Position numbers and translations under genes: made by a program. A stretch of DNA of 64,000 nucleotides from Streptomyces sp. NBC_00659 (lineage in GTDB: Bacteria; Actinomycetota; Actinomycetes; Streptomycetales; Streptomycetaceae): assembly GCF_036226925.1 (NCBI RefSeq), contig NZ_CP109031.1:7626001-7690000 (forward strand), written 5' to 3'. Below are positions 9,615 to 17,744 of the stretch, one piece after another. Position 1 is the stretch's first letter. Each line of letters begins with the position of its first letter. Below the pieces are notes generated by a model that saw only the letters and a program-made list of their open reading frames with translations, had not been told where the DNA came from and searched no databases.

Positions 9615-10252
9615 GCGCGGTCTCCTGTGGTTCCTTCAGGCAGGGAGTCGGTCAAGTAGGCGGCCAGGTCGGGTACTTCGGAGGCGAGCAGATGCCGTAC
9701 CCAGGCGTCCCGCTCGTGCAGGACCGGCGGCAGCTCCCAGACGCAGCCGATCCAGGGGAGGTCCGTGATGACGAAGTGCGCCGGGTCGCGGTCGGGGCAG
9801 CCCAGCACCTGCTGGCCCGCGGCGGCCCCCCGGAAGTGCAGGACGTTGTCCCACACCCAGCTGTACGCGTTGAGATAGGCGCCGTCGTCTGCGCCCCGGT
9901 GCAGGACGACGAACGTGGCCGGCGGGGTGCCGTCCGGCTCGGGAAGCAGCCGCGGCAGGATCGCGTAGGCCGCCCTTTCGACCTCCGGCTCGATACCGGC
10001 GGGGTCCGCGGTCACGTGATACCGCTTGATCCGCCGCCCCGCCATCTCGATGGGCGGCGGCACGGTCAGGAACTTCTCCCTGAAGGGCGCACGGGCGGGG
10101 GACGCGTCCGAGGCTGTGGAAGCCCCGGAGCCGCCGGAACCGTCGGAAGCCCCGGAAGCCCCGGAAGCCCCGGACGTATCGGATGCCCCGGAGGGCGCTG
10201 AGGCCGACACCACCGCCGGAGCGGTGGACGGCGTGGAGGTAGCTGAAGCCAT
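9611..10252 (-). CDS. Hypothetical protein, first gene of a two-gene operon
   Basis: 213 aa. The first 50 residues are a low-complexity Gly/Ala/Ser/Asp stretch built from repeated GAS units, followed by a compact domain beginning near EKFLTVPPPIEMAGRRIKRY. Later segments FVVLHRGADDGAYLNAYSW, HFVITDLPW and WVRHLLASEVPDL suggest a folded cytoplasmic protein. I do not recognise a named family or catalytic motif. It is divergent from the WYL regulator at 10287, with a perfect operator between them, so that regulator very probably controls it. Confidence 0.65.
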   Translation of the reverse strand: MASATSTPSTAPAVVSASAPSGASDTSGASGASGASDGSGGSGASTASDASPARAPFREKFLTVPPPIEMAGRRIKRYHVTADPAGIEPEVERAAYAILPRLLPEPDGTPPATFVVLHRGADDGAYLNAYSWVWDNVLHFRGAAAGQQVLGCPDRDPAHFVITDLPWIGCVWELPPVLHERDAWVRHLLASEVPDLAAYLTDSLPEGTTGDRA

Positions 10253-10271
10253 GGCAGGGACGCTAGGCCCG

Positions 10272-10298
10272 CTTCACTGACACCATGTGTCAGTGAAG
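10272..10298. promoter_or_regulatory. Perfect 27-bp inverted repeat overlapping the WYL regulator start codon
   Basis: Arms CTTCACTGACAC (10272-10283) and GTGTCAGTGAAG (10287-10298) are exact reverse complements around the 3-nt centre CAT. The right arm contains the GTG start of the regulator at 10287. The divergent gene starts 20 bp beyond the left arm. This placement fits autoregulation plus control of the divergent operon. Confidence 0.75.
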
Positions 10299-11237
10299 TC
10301 CAGCCGTCTCATCTCGATCCTGCTGCTGCTCCAGACCCGGGGCAGACTCACCGCCGCCCAGCTCGCCGCGGAACTGGAGGTGTCGGTACGGACGGTGTAC
10401 CGGGACGTCGAGGCACTGAGCGCGGCGGGCGTCCCGCTCTACGGCGACGCGGGGCACGAAGGCGGCTACCGCCTCCTCGACGGCTACCGCACCCGCCTCA
10501 CCGGCCTCACCACCGAGGAAGCCGAGGCCCTGTTCCTCGCCGGGATACCCGGGCCCGCCGCCGAACTCGGACTCGGCGCGGTGCTCGCCGCGGCCCAGCT
10601 CAAGGTGCGTGCCGCCCTGCCGCACGAACTGCGCGAGCACGCGGACCGGGTGAGCGGCCGCTTCCACCTGGACGCGCCGGGCTGGTACGCGGACGCCGAC
10701 AAGACCCCGTACCTCACCGCGGTCGCCGACGCCGTCTGGAACGGCCGGGTCCTCGACGTCCGCTACCGCCGCTGGCGCGAACCCACCGACGTGGACCGCC
10801 GCCTGGAACCGTACGGTCTCGTCCTGAAGGCGGGGCGCTGGTACGTCGTCGCGGGTCCGGGTCCGCGCACCTACCGGGTGGACCAGATTCTCGAACTGCG
10901 CACCTCGGAAGCGGAGTTCACCCGGCCCGAGGGATTCGATCTGGCGGAGTACTGGACCGCCTACCAACGGGACTTCCACGAGCGGCTGCACCGGGCGGAG
11001 GCGGTCGTGCGGATCGCGCCCGGAACCGTCCTGAGCGGTCTCGCCGGCCGGGCGGTGGCGGTCGACGGGCGTACGGACAAGCAGGGTTGGACGTGCGCCA
11101 CCGTCCCCGTCGAGTCCCTGGAGCAGGCCCACGACGACTTCCTGCGGCTCGGCACGGCCGTCGAGGTCCTGGAGCCGCCCGAGCTGCGCGCCCGCATCGC
11201 CGAGACGGTCGCCGAGCTGGCCCGCAGATACGCGTAG
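10287..11237 (+). CDS. YafY-type WYL-domain transcriptional regulator
   Basis: 316 aa. It starts at GTG 10287 (VSVKSSRLISILLLLQTRG), with a second GTG two codons on. The N-terminal winged HTH contains TAAQLAAELEVSVRTVYRD and is followed by GHEGGYRLLDGYRTRLTGL. The middle WYL domain carries EPYGLVLKAGRWYVVAG and YRVDQILEL, and a WCX-like C-terminal tail follows. There is no Shine-Dalgarno sequence; the start lies inside a perfect 12-bp-arm inverted repeat, so the mRNA may be leaderless and autoregulated. The divergent two-gene operon 9123-10252 is the likely target. Confidence 0.85.
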   Translation: MSVKSSRLISILLLLQTRGRLTAAQLAAELEVSVRTVYRDVEALSAAGVPLYGDAGHEGGYRLLDGYRTRLTGLTTEEAEALFLAGIPGPAAELGLGAVLAAAQLKVRAALPHELREHADRVSGRFHLDAPGWYADADKTPYLTAVADAVWNGRVLDVRYRRWREPTDVDRRLEPYGLVLKAGRWYVVAGPGPRTYRVDQILELRTSEAEFTRPEGFDLAEYWTAYQRDFHERLHRAEAVVRIAPGTVLSGLAGRAVAVDGRTDKQGWTCATVPVESLEQAHDDFLRLGTAVEVLEPPELRARIAETVAELARRYA

Positions 11238-11324
11238 AGAGCGCTTGCTGCGAGGCGGCAACTCCCCTGCGCGCAGCGGCGACTGGGAAGGCAGAAGCAG
11301 TCTGTCCTCCCAGGAGGTATCACC

Positions 11325-13196
11325 GTGCAGCACCCGCAACGGCAGCACCGCAGACGTGCGATCGGCTCGGCCCTGGCGGCCGCGGCGCTCATCACCGCCG
11401 GACTCACCGGTCTCGGCGCCGCTCCGGCCCGGGCGGCCACGGCGCGACAGGTCGAAGCCCTCGACCGAGGCGTCGTCAGCGTCCACACCGACAGCGGCAA
11501 CCTGGTCACCTGGCGCTGGCTCGGCACCGATCCGAACGACGTGTCGTTCAACGTCTACCGCGCCGGGACCCTGGTCAACTCCACCCCGGTCAGCGGATCC
11601 ACGAACTACTTCCACTCGGGCGCGCCCGCGCAGGCCGACTACACGGTCCGCGCGATCGTGAACGGCGTGGAGCAGGCGGACTCCGTCCACGCCGTCCAGT
11701 TCAGGGCGGGCTACAAGGACGTTCCCATCACCCCGCCCGCGGGCGGCACCGCCCCCGACGGTGTCGCGTACACCTACGAGGCCAACGACGTCTCCGTCGG
11801 CGACCTCGACGGCGACGGCGCGCTCGACTTCGTCCTCAAGTGGCAGCCGACCAACGCCAAGGACAACTCCCAGTCCGGTTACACCGGCAACACGATCGTC
11901 GACGGCGTCAAGCTTGATGGCACCCGCCTGTGGCGCGTCGACCTCGGCCGGAACATCCGCTCCGGCGCCCACTACACACAGTTCCAGGTGTACGACTACG
12001 ACGGTGACGGCAAGGCCGAGGTCGCCATGAAGACCGCGGACGGCACGACGGACGGCCGGGGCACGGTGATCGGCAGTTCCTCCGCCGACTACCGCAACTC
12101 CAGCGGATACGTCCTCTCCGGGCCCGAGTACCTGACCATGTTCAACGGTCAGACCGGGGCGGCCATGGGCACCGTCGACTATGTCCCGGCGCGCGGCACG
12201 GTCTCCTCCTGGGGTGACTCCTACGGCAACCGCGTCGACCGATTCCTGGCGGGTACCGCCTACTTGGACGGTTCCCGGCCCTCCCTGATCATGGCGCGCG
12301 GCTACTACACGCGTACGGTCGTCGCGGCCTGGGACTGGCGGGGCGGCGCGTTCACCCGGCGGTGGACCTTCGACACCAACTCCTCGACCAACAGCGGCAA
12401 GGGGTACGACGGGCAGGGCAACCACCAGCTGTCCGTGGCCGATGTCGACGGCGACGGCAAGGACGAGATCGTGTACGGCTCGATGGCCGTCGACGACAAC
12501 GGCGCCGGACTGTGGACCACCGGGAACGGCCACGGCGACGCCCTGCACGTCGGTGATCTCGACCCGTCCCGGGCCGGCCTGGAGGAGTTCAAGGTGGACG
12601 AGGACTCCACCAAGCCGTCCTCGTGGATGGCGGACGCCAGGACCGGCGCGATCCTCTGGTCGACGGCCGCCAACGGCGACAACGGCCGGGGTGTGTCCGG
12701 GGATGTCTGGGCGGGCAGCGCGGGGGCCGAGTCCTGGTCCTCGCGCGCCGACGGGGTCCGGGGTCCGCAGGGCACGGTGGTGGCCACCCGCAAGCCGGGC
12801 AGCATCAACTTCCTGTCCTGGTGGGACGGGGACACCGTCCGCGAACTCCTCGACGACACCCACATCGACAAGTACGGCACATCCGCCGACACCCGCCTGC
12901 TGACCGGCTCGGGTGTCCATTCCGACAACGGCACCAAGGCGACTCCGTCCCTGTCCGGCGACATTCTCGGCGACTGGCGCGAGGAAGTCGTCTGGCCCAC
13001 GACGGACAACACGGCCCTGAGGATCTACTCCACCCCCTACGAGACCACCACGAAGATCACCACCCTGCTCCACGACACCCAGTACCGCACAGCCCTGGCC
13101 TGGCAGAACACCGCGTACAACCAGCCCCCGCACCCGAGCTTCTTCCTCGGCAACGGCATGGCGACGGCTCCGCGACCGTCGGTGTACACGCCGTGA
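11325..13196 (+). CDS. Secreted rhamnogalacturonan lyase, polysaccharide lyase family 11
   Basis: 623 aa, GTG start with AGGAGG at 11312-11317. An Arg-rich signal peptide (HRRRAIGSALAAAALITAGL, cleavage near residue 38 after ARA) indicates export, possibly by Tat. The mature enzyme has the PL11 propeller with several calcium-binding loops of the form D-x-DGDG-x-x-E/D: DLDGDGALDF, DYDGDGKAEV and DVDGDGKDEI. It ends in a conserved ALAWQNTAYNQPPHPSFFLG motif. PL11 enzymes cleave the rhamnogalacturonan-I backbone of pectin. No CBM is attached. It precedes the cellulase block, so pectin and cellulose degradation are physically linked here. Confidence 0.9.
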   Translation: MQHPQRQHRRRAIGSALAAAALITAGLTGLGAAPARAATARQVEALDRGVVSVHTDSGNLVTWRWLGTDPNDVSFNVYRAGTLVNSTPVSGSTNYFHSGAPAQADYTVRAIVNGVEQADSVHAVQFRAGYKDVPITPPAGGTAPDGVAYTYEANDVSVGDLDGDGALDFVLKWQPTNAKDNSQSGYTGNTIVDGVKLDGTRLWRVDLGRNIRSGAHYTQFQVYDYDGDGKAEVAMKTADGTTDGRGTVIGSSSADYRNSSGYVLSGPEYLTMFNGQTGAAMGTVDYVPARGTVSSWGDSYGNRVDRFLAGTAYLDGSRPSLIMARGYYTRTVVAAWDWRGGAFTRRWTFDTNSSTNSGKGYDGQGNHQLSVADVDGDGKDEIVYGSMAVDDNGAGLWTTGNGHGDALHVGDLDPSRAGLEEFKVDEDSTKPSSWMADARTGAILWSTAANGDNGRGVSGDVWAGSAGAESWSSRADGVRGPQGTVVATRKPGSINFLSWWDGDTVRELLDDTHIDKYGTSADTRLLTGSGVHSDNGTKATPSLSGDILGDWREEVVWPTTDNTALRIYSTPYETTTKITTLLHDTQYRTALAWQNTAYNQPPHPSFFLGNGMATAPRPSVYTP

Positions 13197-13220
13197 GCCG
13201 CTGAGTCCCTGTGGCCGAGC

Positions 13221-13269
13221 ACAGGTCGCGGCGGCCCTCCGAACCCGTCGGAGAGCCGCCGCGACCTGT
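13221..13269 (+). terminator. Two-part hairpin terminator of the PL11 gene
   Basis: A 15-bp stem (13221-13235 with 13255-13269) encloses a second 5-bp stem CTCCG/CGGAG (13237-13241, 13249-13253). It starts 24 nt after the stop. Confidence 0.8.
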
Positions 13270-13799
13270 ATCTGTCGGGGGGTCCGTGCCTTCCGGGTCC
13301 AGGCGGCCGGTGCGGGCCCGTCCTCGGCGGCGGCGCCTTGTAGGCTCGTAGGTGCCGGAGCCCGGCCCGACTGTGACGCGGGCCGGTCTCCGGTATCGCG
13401 CCCCGTACCCCCGTACCCCCGTACGCCGGCGCTCGGCCCGGTGTCCGGCTTCGCGACCAGGCTTGGGCCCTGCCTTCGGCCCGCCTTGAGCCGGGCCGCG
13501 TGTCCGGTCGCCGTCGATGGCCCTCGTGCTCGCGGCGGGTCGGCAGCAACTTCCGGCCATGGTCTATCCGGGTGGCCGATTGTGGTGCATCGTTGGGCGT
13601 GCGGGTTCCACAGCTCCCGGGCGTCGGCCTCCGCACGGGTCCTGCCTGAACCGCGGTTCCGACCGGCCCGCCGCTCCTCCCGGCTCCCCACGGGAGGTTT
13701 CGCGGCTGCCCTCGACCAGCCCGGGCCGTCCGTCGCGCCGTCTCGCGCACGACGGGAGCCGGCCTGACGGCCGCCAGGGCGGGCCCTGGTGCCGGGTGT
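13270..13799. other. Gene-free interval
   Basis: About 530 bases between the PL11 terminator and the small gene at 13800. Long open frames exist on both strands, but none has a ribosome site, a recognisable product or the usual Streptomyces codon pattern. The only distinct structure is three perfect copies of CCCCGTAC at 13401-13424. It may be decayed coding sequence. Confidence 0.5.
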
Positions 13800-14018
13800 C
13801 TATTGATCGGCGAGGCGGTACGTGGCGCTGTCCGGGTCGGTCTTCACGAGGAGGCCGGCCGTAGCGAGGTCGCGGAGTGCCTGCCGGGCCCGCTTCTCCT
13901 GCTGGATCCGGTCCCCGTCGCCGACCCCGGCGTCCCGGAGCGCGGTGACCGCCCGCTGGGTGTCCCAGGTGCCCCCGAGTGTGCGAACGGACTGCGCGAG
14001 AACCTGCTGATGCGTCAT
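13800..14018 (-). CDS. Small hypothetical protein, possible winged-helix fold
   Basis: 72 aa: starts MTHQQVLAQSVRTLGGTWDT and ends VKTDPDSATYRLADQ. The ATG at 14018 is preceded by TGGAG. The helix-rich middle (RAVTALRDAGV, RARQALRDLATAGLL) followed by a short beta hairpin with a Tyr resembles a winged-helix DNA-binding module, as in small actinobacterial HTH proteins. No partner gene is evident. Coding is supported by length, start context and codon usage; the function is inferred only from the helix-wing pattern. Confidence 0.6.
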   Translation of the reverse strand: MTHQQVLAQSVRTLGGTWDTQRAVTALRDAGVGDGDRIQQEKRARQALRDLATAGLLVKTDPDSATYRLADQ

Positions 14019-14159
14019 GGGGCTCCATTGCCTCTACTGTTCGGAGGGGTACGTGCGCTGGTGGACGGCGATGCCGGCAGGCGGGCCGGGCTGTTGTCGG
14101 TGCCGCCGGTTACGGTAGTCGCACAGGCATCCGTTCCGAGCAAGTCGGGGATGCTGCTG

Positions 14160-14194
14160 AGGCCCCGCCCGGAGTGATGCCCGGTGCGGGGCCT
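14160..14194 (-). terminator. Hairpin terminator of the lipoprotein gene
   Basis: Stem AGGCCCCGC (14160-14168) plus CCGG pairs with CCGG (14181-14184) and GCGGGGCCT (14186-14194), with one bulged T and an 8-nt loop. It lies downstream of the minus-strand gene ending at 14244. Confidence 0.7.
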
Positions 14195-14243
14195 GCTGCT
14201 GTCCCGGGCCGCCGGTGCTTCGCGCGGTCCGGTCGGGCGGCTG

Positions 14244-14762
14244 TCAGCTATAGGTCCAGCGCCACGCGTTGGAGCGGTACGAGCAGGTGATCCTCGTGCC
14301 GCTCGCGGTGGTCGTGCCGGCGCCGTGGTCGCTGTTGCGGCAGTACTGGCCCGCCGAATAGCAGTTGCCGGCGTTCGACTTGATCGAGCAGGTGCTGACG
14401 CCGGTTCCGCCGCCGCTGCTTCCGCTGCCGCCGGAGCCGCTGCCCGAGGCGGCGCGCGCGGTGACGGTGACCTTCACCTTGACCGTCTTCGTCTCGGTCA
14501 CGGTCGGAGCCGGTTCCGGCTCCGCGGTCACCGTCGCCGTGACAGTGACGGTGGGCTGCACCTTGGCGGCCGCGACCTTCGTGGTGCCGCTCTTGTCCTC
14601 GCCACTGCCACTGCCGCAGGCGCCGACGCCGAGGAGGAGTGCGACGGCGATCACCGGCAGCAGGTGGCGCTTTCGTGCCCTGCGGGCTCTCGCGGGCTCC
14701 GGCGCGGATCCGAGCGCTACGGGCGGCCGCTCGTACTCGTGCGGCGGCTTGCTGTGCGACAT
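14244..14762 (-). CDS. Putative lipoprotein with Cys-rich C-terminal domain
   Basis: 172 aa from ATG 14762, which has GGGGGG a few bases upstream. The N-terminus is basic (ARARRARKRH), then a hydrophobic segment LLPVIAVALLLGVGAC ends in a lipobox-like VGAC, so the mature protein is probably lipid-anchored outside the membrane. A long Thr/Val linker (VTVTATVTAEPEPAPTVTET) and a Gly/Ser spacer lead to a compact end domain with four cysteines (STCSIKSNAGNCYSAGQYC and ITCSYRSNAWRWTYS). The two outer pairs could form disulfides. Family not recognised. Terminators lie on both sides, so it is monocistronic. Confidence 0.7.
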   Translation of the reverse strand: MSHSKPPHEYERPPVALGSAPEPARARRARKRHLLPVIAVALLLGVGACGSGSGEDKSGTTKVAAAKVQPTVTVTATVTAEPEPAPTVTETKTVKVKVTVTARAASGSGSGGSGSSGGGTGVSTCSIKSNAGNCYSAGQYCRNSDHGAGTTTASGTRITCSYRSNAWRWTYS

Positions 14763-14884
14763 GGTCCCCCCAGGGATGGTTCGTGGTGGGGTGACGATAT
14801 CGGGGGATGTGAAGAACATGTGATGCATACGTGAAGGAGGTGACGTAGTTGTGATCATCGCGGGAGTCCGGGCCGCTCGGGGGC

Positions 14885-14917
14885 ACCTGTCCGACCGGGT
14901 GGGTCCGGTGGACAGGT
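14885..14917 (-). terminator. Hairpin terminator of the GH74 gene
   Basis: ACCTGTCC (14885-14892) and ACCGG pair with CCGGT and GGACAGGT (14910-14917) around a 6-nt loop. It lies 26 nt past the GH74 stop on the minus strand. Confidence 0.75.
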
Positions 14918-14943
14918 ACCCCCGACGGAGGCAGGCCGAGGAC

Positions 14944-17604
14944 TCAACTCACCGCACAGGCCTGATCCCCCAGCTTGAACGCCGCCGGTTTCGTGTTCGC
15001 CCCCGTCCAGCTCCCCGTGAAGCCGAAGGCGACGCTCGAACCCGGTGCCACGTTCGCGTTCCAGCCGACGTTCTTCGCCGTCACCGTCACGCCCGACTGG
15101 GTGTAGTCGGCGTTCCACAGCTGCGTGATCTTCTGGCCGTCGGAGAAGGACCAGCCCAGGTTCCAGCCGCTCCATGCGGTGGAGCCGGTGTTGGTGAGGG
15201 ACACGTCGGCCTGGAAGCCGCCCTGCCACTGGTTCGTGATCTTGTACGTCACCGTGCAGGCCCCCGTCGACGGTGGTGTCGGGTCCGTACCGCCGCCCCC
15301 GTCACCACCCCCGGCGTCCGAGGTGTCGCCGTAGACGATCCCGCGCCCGTTCGTCGCGACGTACACGCGTCCGTAGACCCGTGGGTCCCCGGTGACGGCC
15401 GCGCCGGTCCAACCCCACTGGTGGGCGTCGTCGTTGATGCGCGTCCAGCTCGCGCCCTTGTCCGTGGAGCGGAAGATCCCGCGTACGCCCCCGATCTTCG
15501 CGCTGGTGTAGAGCGTCTGGTACGAGGCTCCCGTCGCCGCCTTGCCGAAACCGATCGTGTCGGCCTGCTCGACGCCTGACAGTCTGGTGAAGGCCGCGCC
15601 GCCGTCCGTCGAGTGCCACAGCCCGTACGCCCCGTCGCTCGCGCCGCCCGCCAGCCATACATCGCCCTTGGCGCCGGGCAGCGCCTTGAAGCGCACACTG
15701 TCACCGCTGGGCAGACTGGCGGCCGAAGACGCCGTGAAGGTCGCGCCGCCGTCCGAACTGACGTAGAACTTGCCGGACTTGAAGCCGTAGAACGTCTTCG
15801 GGTCGACCCGGTCCGACTCGACGACCGCGCCCGCGGGGATACCGCTCGACGCGGACCACGACGTACCGAACCCGGTGGTGTACTGCACCCCGGTGCCCGC
15901 CGGACTCCACACGAAGCGGCTGCCGTCCGAGGCCGCGGCGACCGTTCCGCCGCCGGTGACGCCCGAAGGGTCGCTGCCCGCGAACCAGTTGGCGCCGTTG
16001 TCCGTCGAAAAGCCGATGTGCGGCCCGGAGTCGAGGTTGCCGACGCGCACCACCGTGTTCGGGTTCGTCTCGGCGTAGTCGAGGCTGGTCGTGCTGGTGA
16101 GGTTCGGCGAGGTGTACATCATCGAGGGGACCTTGGTGAGATCCGTGTGCCGGAAGCCGCCGATGTCACCGAGCGCGCTGAGCAGCGGAGCGCCCGACGG
16201 GGGAGAGGCGAGGTCGTTGACGGCCGTCTCCTCCAGTCCCTGGACCATGGGTTTGACGGTGAACTGGCTTCCGGTGTCCCAGTTGGTGAGGTTCTCGGTG
16301 CCGTAGATCGTGGCGCCGGTTCCGTACATCATCCGGGCGGAGTCGAACGGGTCGATCTCCAGCCCCTCGGTCATCCAGCCGAGTTTGGGCGTCTGTTCGG
16401 GCGGCGAGGGATTCGCGCCGAAGGTGAGCCAGGGCACGGACGAGACGTCCATCGTGTAGCGGTTGGAGCGGTTCGGGTACGACGTGTAGTCCCACGCCTT
16501 GGTCCACGTCCCGCCGCTGTCGGTGGACCGGAAGATCTGGGTGTCCGGCCACCAGGAGCTGTACGCCGTCGCCATCACGGTGCCCGGGTGCTGCCGGTCG
16601 ACACTCAGCCCGCCGAAGCCGTAGTAGGTGTCGGCCTCCGCCACCGGGCTGATGTTCGTCCACGTTCCGGTCTTGGTCGCGTACCGCCACAACTGGCCCT
16701 TGCCGCCGTCGTACGGGCCGCCCTTGTCGCTGTAGGCGAGATAGAGATAGCCGTTCGCCGCGTCGAGGACACCCTTGTGGGCGAGGTAGCCGGTCGGCTG
16801 GCCGGCGAGCCTGGACCAGGTCGCACCGCCGTCCGTCGAGCGGTAGACCGCGTTGTCCTTGTCGGCGACCCCCACGTAGATCGTCTGCGTGGCGCTGCCC
16901 GCGGTGCCGGTCGACTCGTCGAAGGTGACCCAGACGACGCCCTGGTTGTCGGAGGCGTAGCCGCTGGTGTCCGTCGCGTCCTGGACGTAGTTGCCGGGGT
17001 TGGGGAAGCTGGTGACCTGCGACCAGGTCACTCCGGAGTCCGTGGACCGCCACAGCCCCTTGCCGCTGGGCGCGCCGAGATACAGCACGCTGTTCTTGCG
17101 GGGGTCGACGGCCAGCCGCTCGCCCATGCCACGTCCGGGCATGTTCCCGCCCAGCTTGAAGGGCAGGTCGGTCTTCTGCCAGCTCGCGCCCCGGTCCGCG
17201 GAACGCAGTACGGCCCCGTCGGTCGGGTCCCAGCCGTTGGTGTACGTGCCGACCGCCGCGTACACCTTGTCCGGGGCGACGGAGTCGGAGGCGAGGCTGA
17301 CGACTCCCGAGTGGCCCCACTCGTTCCAGCCGACCGAGTCGAGCAGCGGCGTCCAGCTCTTCGTCGCCTGCACCCACCGGTAGGCGCCGCCGATGTCCGT
17401 ACGGGCGTAGGCGAGGTTCTTCTCGGAGCGGTTGAAGACGATGCCGGGCACGAAACCGCCGCCGTCGACACGGGCGTTCTTCCAGGTGTACGTGTCGGCC
17501 GCGACCGTCGTCGTGGGGGTGCTCGCGGCCAGTGCGGGCGGGGTGCCGGCCAAGAGCCCGGCGGCGAGGGCGAGTACGGCCGTGAGGATGCGTGTTCTTC
17601 GCAC
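14944..17604 (-). CDS. Secreted xyloglucanase, GH74 with C-terminal CBM2
   Basis: 886 aa from GTG 17604. A signal peptide (RRTRILTAVLALAAGLLAG, cleaved near ALA|AS) is followed by a two-propeller GH74 catalytic region. ARTDIGGAYRW near residue 70 and GDIGGFRH in the second half hold the two aspartates expected as catalytic base and acid. Repeated Asp-box-like units (STDGGATW, STDSGGTW, STDKGASW) mark the blades. A Gly/Pro linker leads to a CBM2 of about 100 residues starting ACTVTYKITNQWQGGF and ending DQACAVS. GH74 enzymes cut xyloglucan, so this complements the neighbouring cellulases by removing hemicellulose. It follows the GH48 gene on the same strand but behind that gene's terminator. 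Confidence 0.93.
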   Translation of the reverse strand: MRRTRILTAVLALAAGLLAGTPPALAASTPTTTVAADTYTWKNARVDGGGFVPGIVFNRSEKNLAYARTDIGGAYRWVQATKSWTPLLDSVGWNEWGHSGVVSLASDSVAPDKVYAAVGTYTNGWDPTDGAVLRSADRGASWQKTDLPFKLGGNMPGRGMGERLAVDPRKNSVLYLGAPSGKGLWRSTDSGVTWSQVTSFPNPGNYVQDATDTSGYASDNQGVVWVTFDESTGTAGSATQTIYVGVADKDNAVYRSTDGGATWSRLAGQPTGYLAHKGVLDAANGYLYLAYSDKGGPYDGGKGQLWRYATKTGTWTNISPVAEADTYYGFGGLSVDRQHPGTVMATAYSSWWPDTQIFRSTDSGGTWTKAWDYTSYPNRSNRYTMDVSSVPWLTFGANPSPPEQTPKLGWMTEGLEIDPFDSARMMYGTGATIYGTENLTNWDTGSQFTVKPMVQGLEETAVNDLASPPSGAPLLSALGDIGGFRHTDLTKVPSMMYTSPNLTSTTSLDYAETNPNTVVRVGNLDSGPHIGFSTDNGANWFAGSDPSGVTGGGTVAAASDGSRFVWSPAGTGVQYTTGFGTSWSASSGIPAGAVVESDRVDPKTFYGFKSGKFYVSSDGGATFTASSAASLPSGDSVRFKALPGAKGDVWLAGGASDGAYGLWHSTDGGAAFTRLSGVEQADTIGFGKAATGASYQTLYTSAKIGGVRGIFRSTDKGASWTRINDDAHQWGWTGAAVTGDPRVYGRVYVATNGRGIVYGDTSDAGGGDGGGGTDPTPPSTGACTVTYKITNQWQGGFQADVSLTNTGSTAWSGWNLGWSFSDGQKITQLWNADYTQSGVTVTAKNVGWNANVAPGSSVAFGFTGSWTGANTKPAAFKLGDQACAVS

Positions 17605-17654
17605 GGGGGAGTCCTCTCCGGTGCGCAGGAGGAGTCGGGAAGGGGCAGATGGAT

Positions 17655-17693
17655 GGCCGGGCGGCCCTCAGTGCGGTGAGGGACCGCCCGGCC
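17655..17693 (-). terminator. Hairpin terminator of the GH48 gene
   Basis: GGCCGGGCGG (17655-17664) pairs with CCGCCCGGCC (17684-17693), and an inner CCCTC/GAGGG pair is offset by one bulged A. It separates GH48 from GH74. Confidence 0.75.
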
Positions 17694-17744
17694 GGTGGCC
17701 CTGCCGTCAGGGACAGGACCGCGTACCCGGAGCCACAGCGGGGA

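Noticed and set aside
11238..11251. CebR-type box AGAGAGCGCTTGCT upstream of the PL11 gene
   Set aside because: Only the central AGCGCT and a few flanking bases match TGGGAGCGCTCCCA, and it touches the end of the WYL gene.
10290..13691. Very long open frame on the minus strand (1133 codons) antisense to the WYL and PL11 genes
   Set aside because: It is the mirror of high G/C third positions in the true plus-strand genes. No start context, no recognisable domain, and extreme Arg/Gly/Val content.
15613..17679. 688-codon plus-strand frame opposite GH74
   Set aside because: Antisense shadow of a gene with clear signal peptide, catalytic motifs and CBM2; the translation is Arg/Val-rich and has no domain.
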